Assembly: GCF_024733555.1 (NCBI RefSeq)
Contig: NZ_JANIOF010000001.1
Coordinates: 1,854,678 to 1,918,677, forward strand
Origin: Paenibacillus sp. SC116
GTDB taxonomy: Bacteria; Bacillota; Bacilli; Paenibacillales; Paenibacillaceae
Direction of reading: 5' to 3'
DNA length: 64,000 nt
Under the pieces are notes generated by a model, which was not told the DNA's origin, searched no databases, and saw nothing but the letters and a program-made list of their open reading frames with translations. The translations under genes and the position numbers were made by a program. Positions 18,114 through 27,465 of this stretch are shown here, piece by piece (the stretch's first letter is position 1; each line of letters begins with the position of its first letter).

Positions 18114-19097
18114 ATGGAACATCGCGTTATTATTATCGGTGCCGGCCCCTGTGGTCTATCCGCAGCAATCGAGCTGAAGCGTGCAGGCATTGAAGCACTC
18201 GTCATTGAGAAAAACTGCATGGTTCACTCTATTTATCGTTATCCGACGCATCTTCAATTTTTCAGTACACCTGAGTTGCTGGAAATTGGCGATCTGCCAT
18301 TTACAACGCCAAATGACAAACCTTATCGTCATGAAGCACTCGTATACTATCGTAAAGTTGCTGAACGCTATCAATTAAATATTCGCACTTATGAGGAAGT
18401 TACTTCTGTCCATAAAGCAGACGGCAAATTTCAACTAATAACAAAAGCGATTAGCGGACATGAGCTTCACTACGAGGCTCAAAATGTCGTCATCGCAACT
18501 GGATATTTTGACTATCCCCATATGCTGAACATACCTGGCGAACAACTTGCTCATGTTTCACATTACTTCCAAGAAGCTCACCCTTACGCAGGTAAACAGG
18601 TTGTCATTATTGGTGCAAACAATTCTGCAGTCGATGCTGCATTGGAATTAATGCGGGTAGGAGCAAAGGTTACCGTAGTCTCTCGTGGGTCAGAATTGTC
18701 GGCAAGTGTGAAGCCATGGGTAAAACCCATTTTTGAAAGCATGGTTGCGAAGGGCGCTATCTCTCTTTGCACAAGCTCACAAGTACAAGAAATTATGGCG
18801 GATAAAGTTATCATTCGGGAACAAACAGATGCAGGCGAAGTACGTTATGATCTTCCGTGCAGCTTCGTATTGGCACTAACTGGATTTAGACCCGATCGTA
18901 AAATGTTAAGCCAACTTGGTGTGCAGCTCCAAGAAGATGGTGATAAGCCCGTATTTAATCCTGATACGATGGAAACAAATATTGCTGGCCTGTATGTGGC
19001 AGGTGTAATTGCATCAGGTAAAAATGCTAACGAAATATTTATTGAATCAGGTCGAAATCATGGTAAGTGGATCACACAGCATGTATTGCAGCAATAA
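18114..19097 (+). CDS. ypdA: YpdA family bacillithiol disulfide reductase
   Basis: A 327-residue FAD/NAD(P)H pyridine nucleotide-disulfide oxidoreductase-like protein. The FAD dinucleotide-binding motif GAGPCG is at 9-14, including the cysteine of the YpdA family; YPTHLQFFSTPELLEIGD is a hallmark stretch; the second nucleotide site IIGANNSAVDAALE is near 165; the late FAD motif reads GLYVAGVIASG. YpdA reduces oxidised bacillithiol with NADPH, restoring the thiol pool of Firmicutes. GGAGG lies about 11 bases before ATG 18114. It is monocistronic, ended by a bidirectional terminator. Confidence 0.92.
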   Translation: MEHRVIIIGAGPCGLSAAIELKRAGIEALVIEKNCMVHSIYRYPTHLQFFSTPELLEIGDLPFTTPNDKPYRHEALVYYRKVAERYQLNIRTYEEVTSVHKADGKFQLITKAISGHELHYEAQNVVIATGYFDYPHMLNIPGEQLAHVSHYFQEAHPYAGKQVVIIGANNSAVDAALELMRVGAKVTVVSRGSELSASVKPWVKPIFESMVAKGAISLCTSSQVQEIMADKVIIREQTDAGEVRYDLPCSFVLALTGFRPDRKMLSQLGVQLQEDGDKPVFNPDTMETNIAGLYVAGVIASGKNANEIFIESGRNHGKWITQHVLQQ

Positions 19098-19146
19098 CGA
19101 AACGTACAAAGAGAACGTTTCGTTGATTAAGCAATCATTAACTAAG

Positions 19147-19203
19147 AAAAAAAGAGCTACCCTTTCGTGCCATATGCACATTAGGGACAGCTCTTTTGTT
19201 TTG
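19147..19203. terminator. Bidirectional terminator between ypdA and ytvI
   Basis: AAAAAAAGAGCT...AGCTCTTTTGTTTT form the base of a hairpin; CCT/AGG and GTGC/GCAC pair further in. A-run on one side and T-run on the other allow use on both strands between these convergent genes. Confidence 0.8.
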
Positions 19204-20226
19204 TTAGAATTTAATTTTAATCTCCATTAAGCCAGCTTTACGTATTGCGTTATAAATAATAACGACCAAGGGTCCAATAAAGAAACCAATGACTCCGACC
19301 AATTTGAAACCAACATACAAACTGACAAGTGCAGGCAAAGCTCCGATGCCCACGGAATCTCCGACTACCTTCGGCTCAATGATACGACGCAATGCCGTAA
19401 TGACGATGAACATGACCACAAGGCCAATTCCCGTAAATAGATCACCAGTAGCCATACAATAAACAGCCCATGGCATTAGTGCTGATCCAACACCTAGTAT
19501 CGGAAGTAGATCTACGATCATAACGAGCAGTGCAATAGCTAGCGGATAACCTGTATCCAGAATCAGAAGTCCACTTAGTGTAATCACGTATGTGAACAAA
19601 CACAGAATAATTTGCGCTCTCACAAAACCGAATACCGAGCTTTTTAACGTAGTAATGACTTGATTCACTTGATTATGAGACTTGCTATCAAAGAAATGCA
19701 ATATAGCTGGACGTGTGCGATCCAAGCTAAAGCTGATTAGGAACAAAGCAACCATAAATACGATAAAGAAAATAAACATATTCGGAAGCACTCCTGCTAA
19801 AGACACCGCTTTAGCAGAAACGGTCGCTGCAGCATCTTGCAAATGACCCGACACCGTAACAAATAGCTGCTCAAACATACCTTCCCAATGCTCAGGCATA
19901 TTGACTTGCGCTTCAGACATCGTCTGCTCCAGCCATGCGCGCACTCCTTCAATATAGGTAGGAGAATTTTTGACCAACTCCACTAGCTGTTTAATAATCT
20001 GAACGACGATATAATACATCCCTGATAGCAAAAACAGAGTAAATAATGTACAGCTTAGTACAGCAGCCGGAATGCGGCCCCACTTGAACCAACGCATCCA
20101 TGCTTTTGTCAATGGCTCTAATCCCATTGCGATTACACAAGCCAGCAAGAAAGGAGCGCCGACGGTAAACAAACCGTACAGCAATAGAAGCCCCACTGCA
20201 GCTAAAAACAAATGTTTGAACGACAT
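19204..20226 (-). CDS. ytvI: Sporulation integral membrane protein YtvI (AI-2E transporter family)
   Basis: A 340-residue member of the AI-2E/PerM transporter family with about seven hydrophobic segments: two at the N-terminus, a soluble helical loop (about 75-140: AWLEQTMSEAQVNMPEHWEGM), and the C-terminal group with the family-typical LPILGVGSALMPWA and the end region GIGALPALVSLYVGFKLVGVIGFFIGPLVVI. Bacillus YtvI is linked to sporulation; the transported substrate is unknown. AAGGAAGTGA sits directly before ATG 20226. It is downstream of, but about 80 bases from, the radical SAM gene. Confidence 0.86.
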   Translation of the reverse strand: MSFKHLFLAAVGLLLLYGLFTVGAPFLLACVIAMGLEPLTKAWMRWFKWGRIPAAVLSCTLFTLFLLSGMYYIVVQIIKQLVELVKNSPTYIEGVRAWLEQTMSEAQVNMPEHWEGMFEQLFVTVSGHLQDAAATVSAKAVSLAGVLPNMFIFFIVFMVALFLISFSLDRTRPAILHFFDSKSHNQVNQVITTLKSSVFGFVRAQIILCLFTYVITLSGLLILDTGYPLAIALLVMIVDLLPILGVGSALMPWAVYCMATGDLFTGIGLVVMFIVITALRRIIEPKVVGDSVGIGALPALVSLYVGFKLVGVIGFFIGPLVVIIYNAIRKAGLMEIKIKF

Positions 20227-20308
20227 AGTTCACTTCCTTTATCCATTCATCTTGCGTTCATTTATCGTTGCTTATACCCGATTGCTGCTCACTTCTGCTT
20301 ATCGCGCA

Positions 20309-21475
20309 CTACACAGATATGACTGCCTTGCGCTCCTTGAAGTTTACATTAGGATAATACATGTCTGCCACGAGCAAATTAGGTCCACAGCAGCTAGCTT
20401 GCGGACAATAGCAATCTACCGTTTTGGACAATGGATGATGATGAAGCCATTTATCGAATATAGCATCGAGCTTATCCTCATAAATGCTGCCGAAGGAAGG
20501 AATATCGGCAAAGTCTGTAACAAATACATCTCCATTGAACATATTTACATTCAAACGATTACGCCCGTCTGGATCGTTGCGTACCGTTACTTTTTTCTCG
20601 CTGTACAGTCGTTGGAGCAGTTTCGTATCTTCTTCATTTACACTACATCCGTAGAACGGAAGTGTCCCAAACAACATCCACATATCTTGATGACGGATGT
20701 CTAACAAGCGATGAATGGATTGACGCAGTTCATCGATCGACAATACTGGCAAATGTTCTGCAAACGAGCTTGGATACATCGGATGTACTTCATGTCGTTG
20801 ACAGCCCATCTCATAAATGAGCTGGTGAATGTCATTCATCTTGTCATGCGTACGATAGTTGATCATAGACTCCGCTGATACGAAAAGCCCACCCTCAACT
20901 AAACGACGTGTATTATCAATCATCTGCTCATAAAATTTCACAGTTAAGTTATTGGATAAATCACGATCACGATGCACAAATCCAACTTGGCGGAAATCTT
21001 CCACATTCGTATAGTTGAATGAAATATGCATAACATCCAAGTACGGCGCTATCATTTCATAGCGTCCGTAATCCAAGGTAACATTAGAATTCAACTGAGA
21101 GCGTACGCCTCGCTCTCTTGCATATTTAAGCAATGGAATCACATAGTCTTTCACCGTAGAGAGATGGAAAGTAGGTTCTCCACCCGTGATACTTATCGTC
21201 TCCAAATGCTCTACCTCGTCAAGACGCTTTAACATCACATCAAGCGGAAGCAGATCTGGCTCTCGCATCACAAGTGTATGTCCCACCGCGCAATGCTCGC
21301 AGCGCATGTTGCATACTTGAGCCACAGTCATTTCCACACTTGTAAGTCTGTGCTCTCCATATAGTCTTAGTGATCGAATCGGATCCCAAGGGTCATATTG
21401 AGGTGTTATCGGTTGTAAGGCCGGAGGTGTAATCACCGACACATTCGCATGCTGTTGTTTACTCATTTCACTCAC
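20309..21475 (-). CDS. yfkAB: Radical SAM protein, YfkAB type
   Basis: A 388-residue radical SAM enzyme. The Fe-S cluster motif CNMRCEHC has Cys55, Cys59 and Cys62; SITGGEPTFH is the SAM-binding GGE motif near 100. The C-terminal part carries DCYCPQASCCGPN, the CxCxxxxC signature of the YfkAB family, a likely second cluster site. The reaction is unknown. GTG 21475 follows GAGGA and is used here; ATG 21466 with AGGTGA five bases upstream is an equally good alternative. It starts only 11 bases after the MMPL stop, so the two genes are probably one operon. Confidence 0.87.
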   Translation of the reverse strand: MSEMSKQQHANVSVITPPALQPITPQYDPWDPIRSLRLYGEHRLTSVEMTVAQVCNMRCEHCAVGHTLVMREPDLLPLDVMLKRLDEVEHLETISITGGEPTFHLSTVKDYVIPLLKYARERGVRSQLNSNVTLDYGRYEMIAPYLDVMHISFNYTNVEDFRQVGFVHRDRDLSNNLTVKFYEQMIDNTRRLVEGGLFVSAESMINYRTHDKMNDIHQLIYEMGCQRHEVHPMYPSSFAEHLPVLSIDELRQSIHRLLDIRHQDMWMLFGTLPFYGCSVNEEDTKLLQRLYSEKKVTVRNDPDGRNRLNVNMFNGDVFVTDFADIPSFGSIYEDKLDAIFDKWLHHHPLSKTVDCYCPQASCCGPNLLVADMYYPNVNFKERKAVISV

Positions 21476-21486
21476 CTATTCTTCCT

Positions 21487-23739
21487 CTATTCGACGGTAT
21501 CCTTCGAAGATGCAAACCTTGCCCAGCGCGGTGCCCACCAATTGGCTCGACCCATCAACTTCATAAGAGCGGGTACGAGGAACAATCGAATAAGCGTCGC
21601 GTCCAGCAGCACGGATACCGACAATCCAAGGCCAATCGCCTTCATCAATTCATTGTCCGTAAAAATAAACGCCCCTACGACAACGATTAAAATAAATGCT
21701 GCACTCGTAATAATACTTCCTGTCTTCTTCAAGCCTTCGGCTGTACTTCGCTCATTATCCCCTGTACGTTCATATTCTTCTGCTATACGAGACAATAAGA
21801 ATACTTCGTAATCCATAGATATGCCGAATACAACACAAAAAATGATAACAGGCAGCATCGCTACTACAATTCCTGTAGATGTTACCTGTAACAAATCTGC
21901 CATGTATCCATGCTGGAAGACTAGAACGACAATACCTAAGCTCGCACCTAAACTAAGCACGTTCATAAATACTGCCTTCAATGGCAATATGACAGAACGG
22001 AATGCAATAAACAATACGACATAGGTTACTGCCAATATAAATAGTACCACATACGGCAGTGCAGATGTGATTCGATCTACAATGTCTAATCGATAAGCAG
22101 CCGTTCCAGTAACCAATATGTCCAATTCAGCTGAGTCAATCGCACGAAGATTACGTACTAGATCGTAAGCCTCTTCTCCATCTGCGCCTACATTAGATAC
22201 AATACTTACTAGCATATGGGAGTCATTCACAAGATGGCTGGCCTTCAATTGCTGCTGTAATTGCTCATTCTGCAAGGCTTGCGACTTCGCTTGCGTGTTC
22301 GGTACATTTGGCAATGCAGTTAAATAACTATCTACACGTTGAACACCTTGAACTCCCTTTAGAGTTTCAGTAAGCTTAGTCACTGCCTCAATGGTACGCT
22401 CTTCATGGAATGGCTCTTTTGCCTTCACAATCAGCTGAATCGGATTCAGCTCCCGTTCGTCGTAGACTTCTGTCATCAGATCCGAGCCATATCGGGATTC
22501 ATATTTGGGCGGCAGCATTTTTGCATCAGGAATACCTATGTTCATGTTCAATACAGGCCATATACAAGCAATAAGCACCGTACATAGCAGAAGTACAATC
22601 GGTATCGGGCGCTTCATGACAGCATAAGCGACTCGCCCCCAAAATGAGTTGCCGCTTTCATCACGGTTATGATCCTTCTTCCGACTTCTCCATCGCTTTG
22701 GAATAACGGCATAACGATTAATTCGTTCCCCGAGCATGCCAAGCAAAGCAAGCAACAATGTGTTCCCTACAATGACAGACATCGATACGACGAGAACCCC
22801 ACCTAAGGCAAGGGATTGGAATAGTGCTAGATCAATAAACGCCATTGCGATAAGCCCAATTAGAACAGCTACTCCAGAAAAGAATATGGATTTTCCTGCT
22901 TTCTGCGCAGTCATCGCAACCGCTTGTCCAACATCGACTTGTACGTTAAGCTCTTCTCTAAATCGACTGACCATGAACAAAGCGTAGTCAATACCAACCG
23001 CCAACCCTAACATACTAACCATGTTAGGAAGGAAGTTACTCAAGGAGTCTGTCCCTAAGGCAATAAAATAAATAATGCCCAACGTTGTCGTTACACTCAA
23101 CATCCCAACGACAAGCGGAAGAATACCTGCAAGCCATGTGCCAAATACAAGCAACAGCACGATCAAAGCAATAGGAAGTCCTATAATTTCAGACTTTATA
23201 ATATCGCGCTTGCTCGCTTCTTGAACATCATAGAAGACCGCTGTACTGCCTGTAACATAAGCTTTTATACCAGGCGGATCAGGAATAAGCTTACGAATCG
23301 AAGCAAACTTCTCGATTGCTTCGTCTGCCTCGAGATTCATCGTAACGGTAACAACCGTAACATCATTCCGCACTTCGCTTCTTCCCACATCTCGGAAGGA
23401 AACACTAGATACATAAGACGTTTGTCGTAATTCGGTCAATGTATTCATAATTTGTTCCCGTTTAGACTCTGATAATAATGATTCACCGTCACTGCTCTCA
23501 TATACGATATCAAGCATCACTGGCGCGATCTGCAACTGCTCTTGCATCAGTTTCAATCCTCGATCTGAATCACTACCAACTGGAGTAAACCCATTATCTT
23601 TGAGCATGGAAGGAGCCTGTACAGCAAATACCCCCATACCTATAAAAATGGCACACCACACTCCGAATACGGCCCGACGATAACGATAAATGAAATGTCC
23701 CATTCTCCAAAAAAGCCCTTGTTCATCCGTTTCGCGCAA
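21487..23739 (-). CDS. MMPL/RND family transporter
   Basis: A roughly 750-residue transporter of the MMPL (YdgH/YdfJ) branch of RND proteins. It has one N-terminal span (about 20-40), a large external domain (about 45-190), a block of five spans with GLAVGIDYALFMVSRFREEL, and a repeat of the same plan in the C-terminal half with GISMDYEVFLLSRIAEEYERTG. Members export lipids, peptides or drugs. I place the start at TTG 23739 because GGAGGA lies 6 bases before it; the in-frame TTG at 23754 would put that site inside the gene. It is followed tightly by the radical SAM gene. Confidence 0.88.
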   Translation of the reverse strand: MRETDEQGLFWRMGHFIYRYRRAVFGVWCAIFIGMGVFAVQAPSMLKDNGFTPVGSDSDRGLKLMQEQLQIAPVMLDIVYESSDGESLLSESKREQIMNTLTELRQTSYVSSVSFRDVGRSEVRNDVTVVTVTMNLEADEAIEKFASIRKLIPDPPGIKAYVTGSTAVFYDVQEASKRDIIKSEIIGLPIALIVLLLVFGTWLAGILPLVVGMLSVTTTLGIIYFIALGTDSLSNFLPNMVSMLGLAVGIDYALFMVSRFREELNVQVDVGQAVAMTAQKAGKSIFFSGVAVLIGLIAMAFIDLALFQSLALGGVLVVSMSVIVGNTLLLALLGMLGERINRYAVIPKRWRSRKKDHNRDESGNSFWGRVAYAVMKRPIPIVLLLCTVLIACIWPVLNMNIGIPDAKMLPPKYESRYGSDLMTEVYDERELNPIQLIVKAKEPFHEERTIEAVTKLTETLKGVQGVQRVDSYLTALPNVPNTQAKSQALQNEQLQQQLKASHLVNDSHMLVSIVSNVGADGEEAYDLVRNLRAIDSAELDILVTGTAAYRLDIVDRITSALPYVVLFILAVTYVVLFIAFRSVILPLKAVFMNVLSLGASLGIVVLVFQHGYMADLLQVTSTGIVVAMLPVIIFCVVFGISMDYEVFLLSRIAEEYERTGDNERSTAEGLKKTGSIITSAAFILIVVVGAFIFTDNELMKAIGLGLSVSVLLDATLIRLFLVPALMKLMGRANWWAPRWARFASSKDTVE

Positions 23740-23796
23740 CTCGATTCCTCCCAAGCAATTGATGCTGATCCATACTCGTTCAGGCGTTTATTTCTT

Positions 23797-24888
23797 TTAT
23801 TCTACATCGACCATTTCAACAATCATTATATGAAGAAGTTGCGACAAATCAAGCTCCGTTCCTTGAGGAACTGACGCACCTTCCGCATCATACAAAACTC
23901 TTATAATCGGGCGTTGCGGGTAGTTCGCATTGATTTCTGCTACGATACCGATCTCACCTGTGCTCAACTTAACGGACATGCCAAGAGGATACACAGCAAT
24001 TCGATCCCTAAAGAGAGATAGCATCCACTGTTCATAAAGAGTACCAGATCCTGTATATAAAATTTCCAACGCCTCATGCGGCAGCATGGCTGGACGATAT
24101 ACACGATTCGTCGTCATCGCATCATAAGAATCCGCAATTGCAATCCATTTCGAAAATTCATGAATGTTATCAGATGTTAAGCCCCTTGGGTAGCCGGATC
24201 CGTTCAAACGTTCATGATGTTGATAAGCACAATGAGCAACAACACGCGGAATATTAGGATCTTCCCTTAAAATGCGATATCCGTATTCCGCATGCATCTT
24301 AATCATATCGAATTCAAGCTTCGTAAGTGGACTCGTCTTATTAAGAATAAGTGGATCCAGATGCATCTTGCCAACATCGTGTAGCAGTGCCCCCATCGAA
24401 AGCAGTTTAAGATCGTCTCGTGCATAGCCGTGGTATACACCGAACAGTGTCGTATACACACATACGTTTAAGGAATGACGAAATACGTAGTGATCCGTCG
24501 TCTGTATATCATTCAACATCACCATTGCTTTATTATGTTTCGAAATATCATGGACAAGATTGTCGAGCATTCCCGAAACGGTAGCATCAAAGTCATGATC
24601 ATGTTTACGCTTGCGAGAGCGTCCGTCAGACATATGCCGCATGAATTGCTGGCGAATCGTTTTATTAGCCATAATTCTAGTTTCATCACTTAATAGATCG
24701 GGAGCTACAATACCTTCCGTTCGCTCATCTTCTACATAAATATAAGATACGTCCCTTTCAATCAAACGACGAATAAAAGTATCCGTCATCTCAACTTGTT
24801 CTTGAAGCAGAACCATACCTTCTTCATTATAGATCTTTTTAGCAAGTCTCATGCCGGGACGGCAATTCATAATCGGTATCCACCGCAC
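23797..24888 (-). CDS. HD-GYP domain phosphodiesterase, first copy
   Basis: A 363-residue protein with an HD-GYP domain at about 115-290: HSLNVCVYTTLFG, HDVGKMHLDPLILNKTSPL, and HHERLNGSGYPRGL, the latter with Asn where many have Asp. HD-GYP enzymes hydrolyse cyclic-di-GMP or related dinucleotides using a di- or tri-metal site. The first 100 residues form the small beta-rich N-terminal segment common in Firmicute HD-GYP proteins (NCRPGMRLAKKIYNEEG), and about 70 residues follow the domain. The start is GTG 24888 with a modest AGGGGTTGA upstream. Same-strand neighbours are uppP before and MMPL after. Confidence 0.88.
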   Translation of the reverse strand: MRWIPIMNCRPGMRLAKKIYNEEGMVLLQEQVEMTDTFIRRLIERDVSYIYVEDERTEGIVAPDLLSDETRIMANKTIRQQFMRHMSDGRSRKRKHDHDFDATVSGMLDNLVHDISKHNKAMVMLNDIQTTDHYVFRHSLNVCVYTTLFGVYHGYARDDLKLLSMGALLHDVGKMHLDPLILNKTSPLTKLEFDMIKMHAEYGYRILREDPNIPRVVAHCAYQHHERLNGSGYPRGLTSDNIHEFSKWIAIADSYDAMTTNRVYRPAMLPHEALEILYTGSGTLYEQWMLSLFRDRIAVYPLGMSVKLSTGEIGIVAEINANYPQRPIIRVLYDAEGASVPQGTELDLSQLLHIMIVEMVDVE

Positions 24889-25007
24889 TGTCAGTCAACC
24901 CCTGATTCTTTCAAGATGATATTCGTTCTACACGCAAGGAGTTATCTTATCATCATACCATATTGTTGCTACCATCATGGCGATATGATGTTGGTGTTGG
25001 CCTTTTG

Positions 25008-25832
25008 TCAATACATAATGATGAACCAGAACAGGCCAGCGAGTACGAATCGGTAAATAGCGAAGTATTTCAATTTGATAGCTTGTATATATTTGAGGAA
25101 AGAAATAACGACAATATAAGCTACTATAAATGAAACGATAAAACCCAATAAGAAGACCGCAAGACCGTCGCCACTTATATATTGATAATTGCTAAGCAAT
25201 TCATAGCCAGTTGCAGCGATCATAATAGGTATCGCAATTAAAAATGAAAAGTCCGCGGACGCGCGATAACTTACTCCACTTAGTAATCCACCTGAAATGG
25301 TAGATCCGGAACGTGAAAATCCCGGCCATAGCACAGAGATTATCTGATATACACCAATTAATAACGCTTGCTTATATGTAATTTGATCGATCGTATGTGC
25401 CGTTGGTTCACGCTTGGAACTGAATGACTCAGCCAACCACATAAAAATACCACCCACTACCAACGCCCACATCACTGTACTTGCGCTGAACAAAGACTTA
25501 ATGAAATCTTTCGCAAAAAAAGCAACTACCAGCGCAGGCAATATACCTAGTGCCACATGAAAAAGATTCAAACTAACGCTTCTCTCCGCGCCTCTAGCTA
25601 CAGTAACAGGACGAAGTCTGAGCATGGTTAATAATCGGCCTCGATATACAATCGTAATCGCCAAAATAGCACCCAACTGAATCATAATCATAAACGTTTT
25701 TAGCAGCGGATTATGTTCATCTAATCCGATAAATGAAGCTGTCAAAATCATATGCCCTGTCGATGATACAGGAATAAATTCTGTTAATCCTTCTACAACC
25801 CCTAAAATAACAGCGATAAACACAGTCAACAT
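25008..25832 (-). CDS. uppP: Undecaprenyl-diphosphate phosphatase UppP (BacA)
   Basis: A 274-residue multi-span membrane enzyme that converts undecaprenyl diphosphate to the monophosphate carrier for cell-wall synthesis and gives bacitracin tolerance. Both family motifs are present: VEGLTEFIPVSSTGHMIL near the N-terminus and PGFSRSGSTISGGLLSG in the middle, with the catalytic Glu/Ser/Arg set. ATG 25832 was chosen over a start 31 codons upstream because GAGGGAG lies 5 bases before it and the protein then begins at the first span (MLTVFIAVILGVVEG). The leader contains a 15-base-pair perfect hairpin. Confidence 0.94.
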   Translation of the reverse strand: MLTVFIAVILGVVEGLTEFIPVSSTGHMILTASFIGLDEHNPLLKTFMIMIQLGAILAITIVYRGRLLTMLRLRPVTVARGAERSVSLNLFHVALGILPALVVAFFAKDFIKSLFSASTVMWALVVGGIFMWLAESFSSKREPTAHTIDQITYKQALLIGVYQIISVLWPGFSRSGSTISGGLLSGVSYRASADFSFLIAIPIMIAATGYELLSNYQYISGDGLAVFLLGFIVSFIVAYIVVISFLKYIQAIKLKYFAIYRFVLAGLFWFIIMY

Positions 25833-25910
25833 GCGTACTCCCTCTTTCTCCAAAAATGTAATGGCATCAATGGTTATTGGGATGTATTGCAGTCTTGATG
25901 CGGATATATC

Positions 25911-25945
25911 GCTTGTTATGTGCACCTATAGTGCACATAACAAGC
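25911..25945. promoter_or_regulatory. Perfect 15-bp inverted repeat in the uppP leader
   Basis: GCTTGTTATGTGCAC and GTGCACATAACAAGC pair perfectly around a five-base CTATA loop. There is no T-run on either side, so it is not a standard terminator. It lies 78 bases upstream of the uppP start. The centre reads GTGC-AC-CTATAG-T-GCAC, similar to the palindrome upstream of the azoreductase at 62706. It could be an operator or an RNA hairpin. Confidence 0.6.
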
Positions 25946-26088
25946 ATATCAGAAAACCCACTAAAACTCTATGAATAAGCAAGTAAGCTCTAGCCATAAG
26001 AACATTTTCTTTCTATCATTCGAACCTTCATCATTTGACAAATTTTCAATAAATACGACAACTTTCTATCTTTAATTGGTAAATGTTG

Positions 26089-26117
26089 TTGATAGACCCC
26101 TAATTTATTGATATGAT
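26089..26117 (+). promoter_or_regulatory. Sigma-A-type promoter of second HD-GYP gene
   Basis: TTGATA (26089-26094), 17-base spacer, TATGAT (26112-26117): each box differs from consensus at one position. It lies 40 bases before the start codon at 26157. Confidence 0.7.
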
Positions 26118-26156
26118 GAAATCACAAATTTACGAATAGGAACGGTGAATCGCACG

Positions 26157-27266
26157 ATGCGTGTACATGTGAATGATCTGCAACCTGGAGACATTTTGCA
26201 GAACGCTGTCTTCAACCAACATGGTGTTCATGTACTCTCTGCTGGTACGGTACTGAGAGAAAGAGACATCGGCATCCTTATCGGTCACTTGATTGACGAT
26301 ATTGACATCATAGCTCCTACACCATTCAACTCACCACAAGACCATCAGACTCATACTTCTACAACAAGAGCCACAGATTTCAATACTCCCGATTCACATT
26401 CAAGCTTTTCGAATGATGTGAACAGCTACGAGAAACTATTCCCTTACTATCAAGATGCAGTCAAATCAACAAATCTTTTGTTTCATTATGCGCTTACGAA
26501 CGGGCGCCTTGCACAAGAGGCTGTGGACTATACGATTACCCCGCTGTTAGAACAATTTCAACAAGAACGGGATGTCGTTTCCTTGCTGCTTCGTCTTAAC
26601 TCACAAGATGATTACACCTGCCAGCATTCAGTCCAAGTCGGGATGTTGTCCTACTATTTAGCTACATGGCTTGGCCATACAAAGGAAGAAGCCCTGCGTA
26701 TCGGGAAAGCCGGATATTTGCATGATATAGGAAAGTGCCAAGTAGATCGTGACATCTTAAATAAACCCGCCCCATTAACACAAGAAGAATATGAACAAAT
26801 GAAGCTCCACCCACTTGCAGGCTATCAAATTATTCGTTCTACCTATGAGGACAAATGGATTGCAATTGCTGCATTACAGCATCATGAGCGTACAGATGGT
26901 ACTGGATATCCAGAAGGGCTAACAGGTGAAAATATACATTTGGTAGCCAAAATCGTATCTGTTGCAGATGTTTACAGCGCAATGATATCTTCTCGTACTT
27001 ATCAAGATAAGAAGGATCTACTAACGGTGCTGAAGCAAATGTACCAGTTGAGCTTCTCGAAGCTCGATCCGATTATTACGCATACGTTTATCCGCTACAT
27101 GCTGCCTAACTTCCTTCATAAACGTGTCAAACTAACAGATGGTCGTGACGGCATTATCGTCATGAATCACGCAACCGACTTTTTCAGACCGCTTATTCGA
27201 GTAGAACAAGAATTTATCGATCTTACGGTCAATCGCAATTTGGATATCGATTATGTATATGTATAA
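26157..27266 (+). CDS. HD-GYP domain phosphodiesterase, second copy
   Basis: A 369-residue HD-GYP protein. The N-terminus (MRVHVNDLQPGDILQNAVFNQ) is the short beta domain also seen in the first copy; a Ser/Thr/Gln-rich linker follows at about 60-95; the HD-GYP domain spans about 145-310 with QHSVQVGMLSYYLA, HDIGKCQVDRDILNKPAPL and HHERTDGTGYPEGL, all canonical. It should hydrolyse a cyclic dinucleotide. I start it at ATG 26157 (GGTGA 8 bases before) rather than GTG 26145. It is divergent from uppP and is ended by its own terminator. Confidence 0.88.
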   Translation: MRVHVNDLQPGDILQNAVFNQHGVHVLSAGTVLRERDIGILIGHLIDDIDIIAPTPFNSPQDHQTHTSTTRATDFNTPDSHSSFSNDVNSYEKLFPYYQDAVKSTNLLFHYALTNGRLAQEAVDYTITPLLEQFQQERDVVSLLLRLNSQDDYTCQHSVQVGMLSYYLATWLGHTKEEALRIGKAGYLHDIGKCQVDRDILNKPAPLTQEEYEQMKLHPLAGYQIIRSTYEDKWIAIAALQHHERTDGTGYPEGLTGENIHLVAKIVSVADVYSAMISSRTYQDKKDLLTVLKQMYQLSFSKLDPIITHTFIRYMLPNFLHKRVKLTDGRDGIIVMNHATDFFRPLIRVEQEFIDLTVNRNLDIDYVYV

Positions 27267-27284
27267 GGACAAGATTTAAGAAGA

Positions 27285-27326
27285 AAGATGACTTCACTTA
27301 TTAGTATAAGTAGTCATCTTTTTTTG
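27285..27326 (+). terminator. Terminator after second HD-GYP gene
   Basis: AAGATGACT...ACTTAT pairs with ATAAGT...AGTCATCTT around a short loop, with a small bulge, and is followed by a run of seven T. Confidence 0.85.
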
Positions 27327-27363
27327 TTATCTGAGTGCTCAAATATTCTATCATGCAAAGAAC

Positions 27364-27382
27364 ACCGCAATTAAATTGCGGT
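27364..27382. promoter_or_regulatory. Palindrome CCGCAATTAAATTGCGG, copy 1
   Basis: A perfect palindrome of 8-base arms around one A (27365-27381), extended by an A/T pair. It ends 85 bases before the GTG of the first secreted PPC-like gene. The same palindrome occurs upstream of the paralogue. In both places ACGTT follows exactly 17 bases after the palindrome. The loop is too short for an RNA hairpin, so a protein-binding operator upstream of the promoter is likely. Confidence 0.7.
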
Positions 27383-27465
27383 TTCTATCAATATATTTAC
27401 GTTCCGTTAATTTTCCAAATTTGATATGATAGCCTACGAAATACAAATATAGGGAGGAAAATTTC

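Larger units (their letters stand above)
25833..26156. other. Divergent regulatory region uppP / HD-GYP
   Basis: This 324-base gap carries, from left to right, the uppP Shine-Dalgarno, a large perfect hairpin (25911-25945), an AT-rich stretch without genes, and the sigma-A-type promoter of the second HD-GYP gene (26089-26117). Confidence 0.7.
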
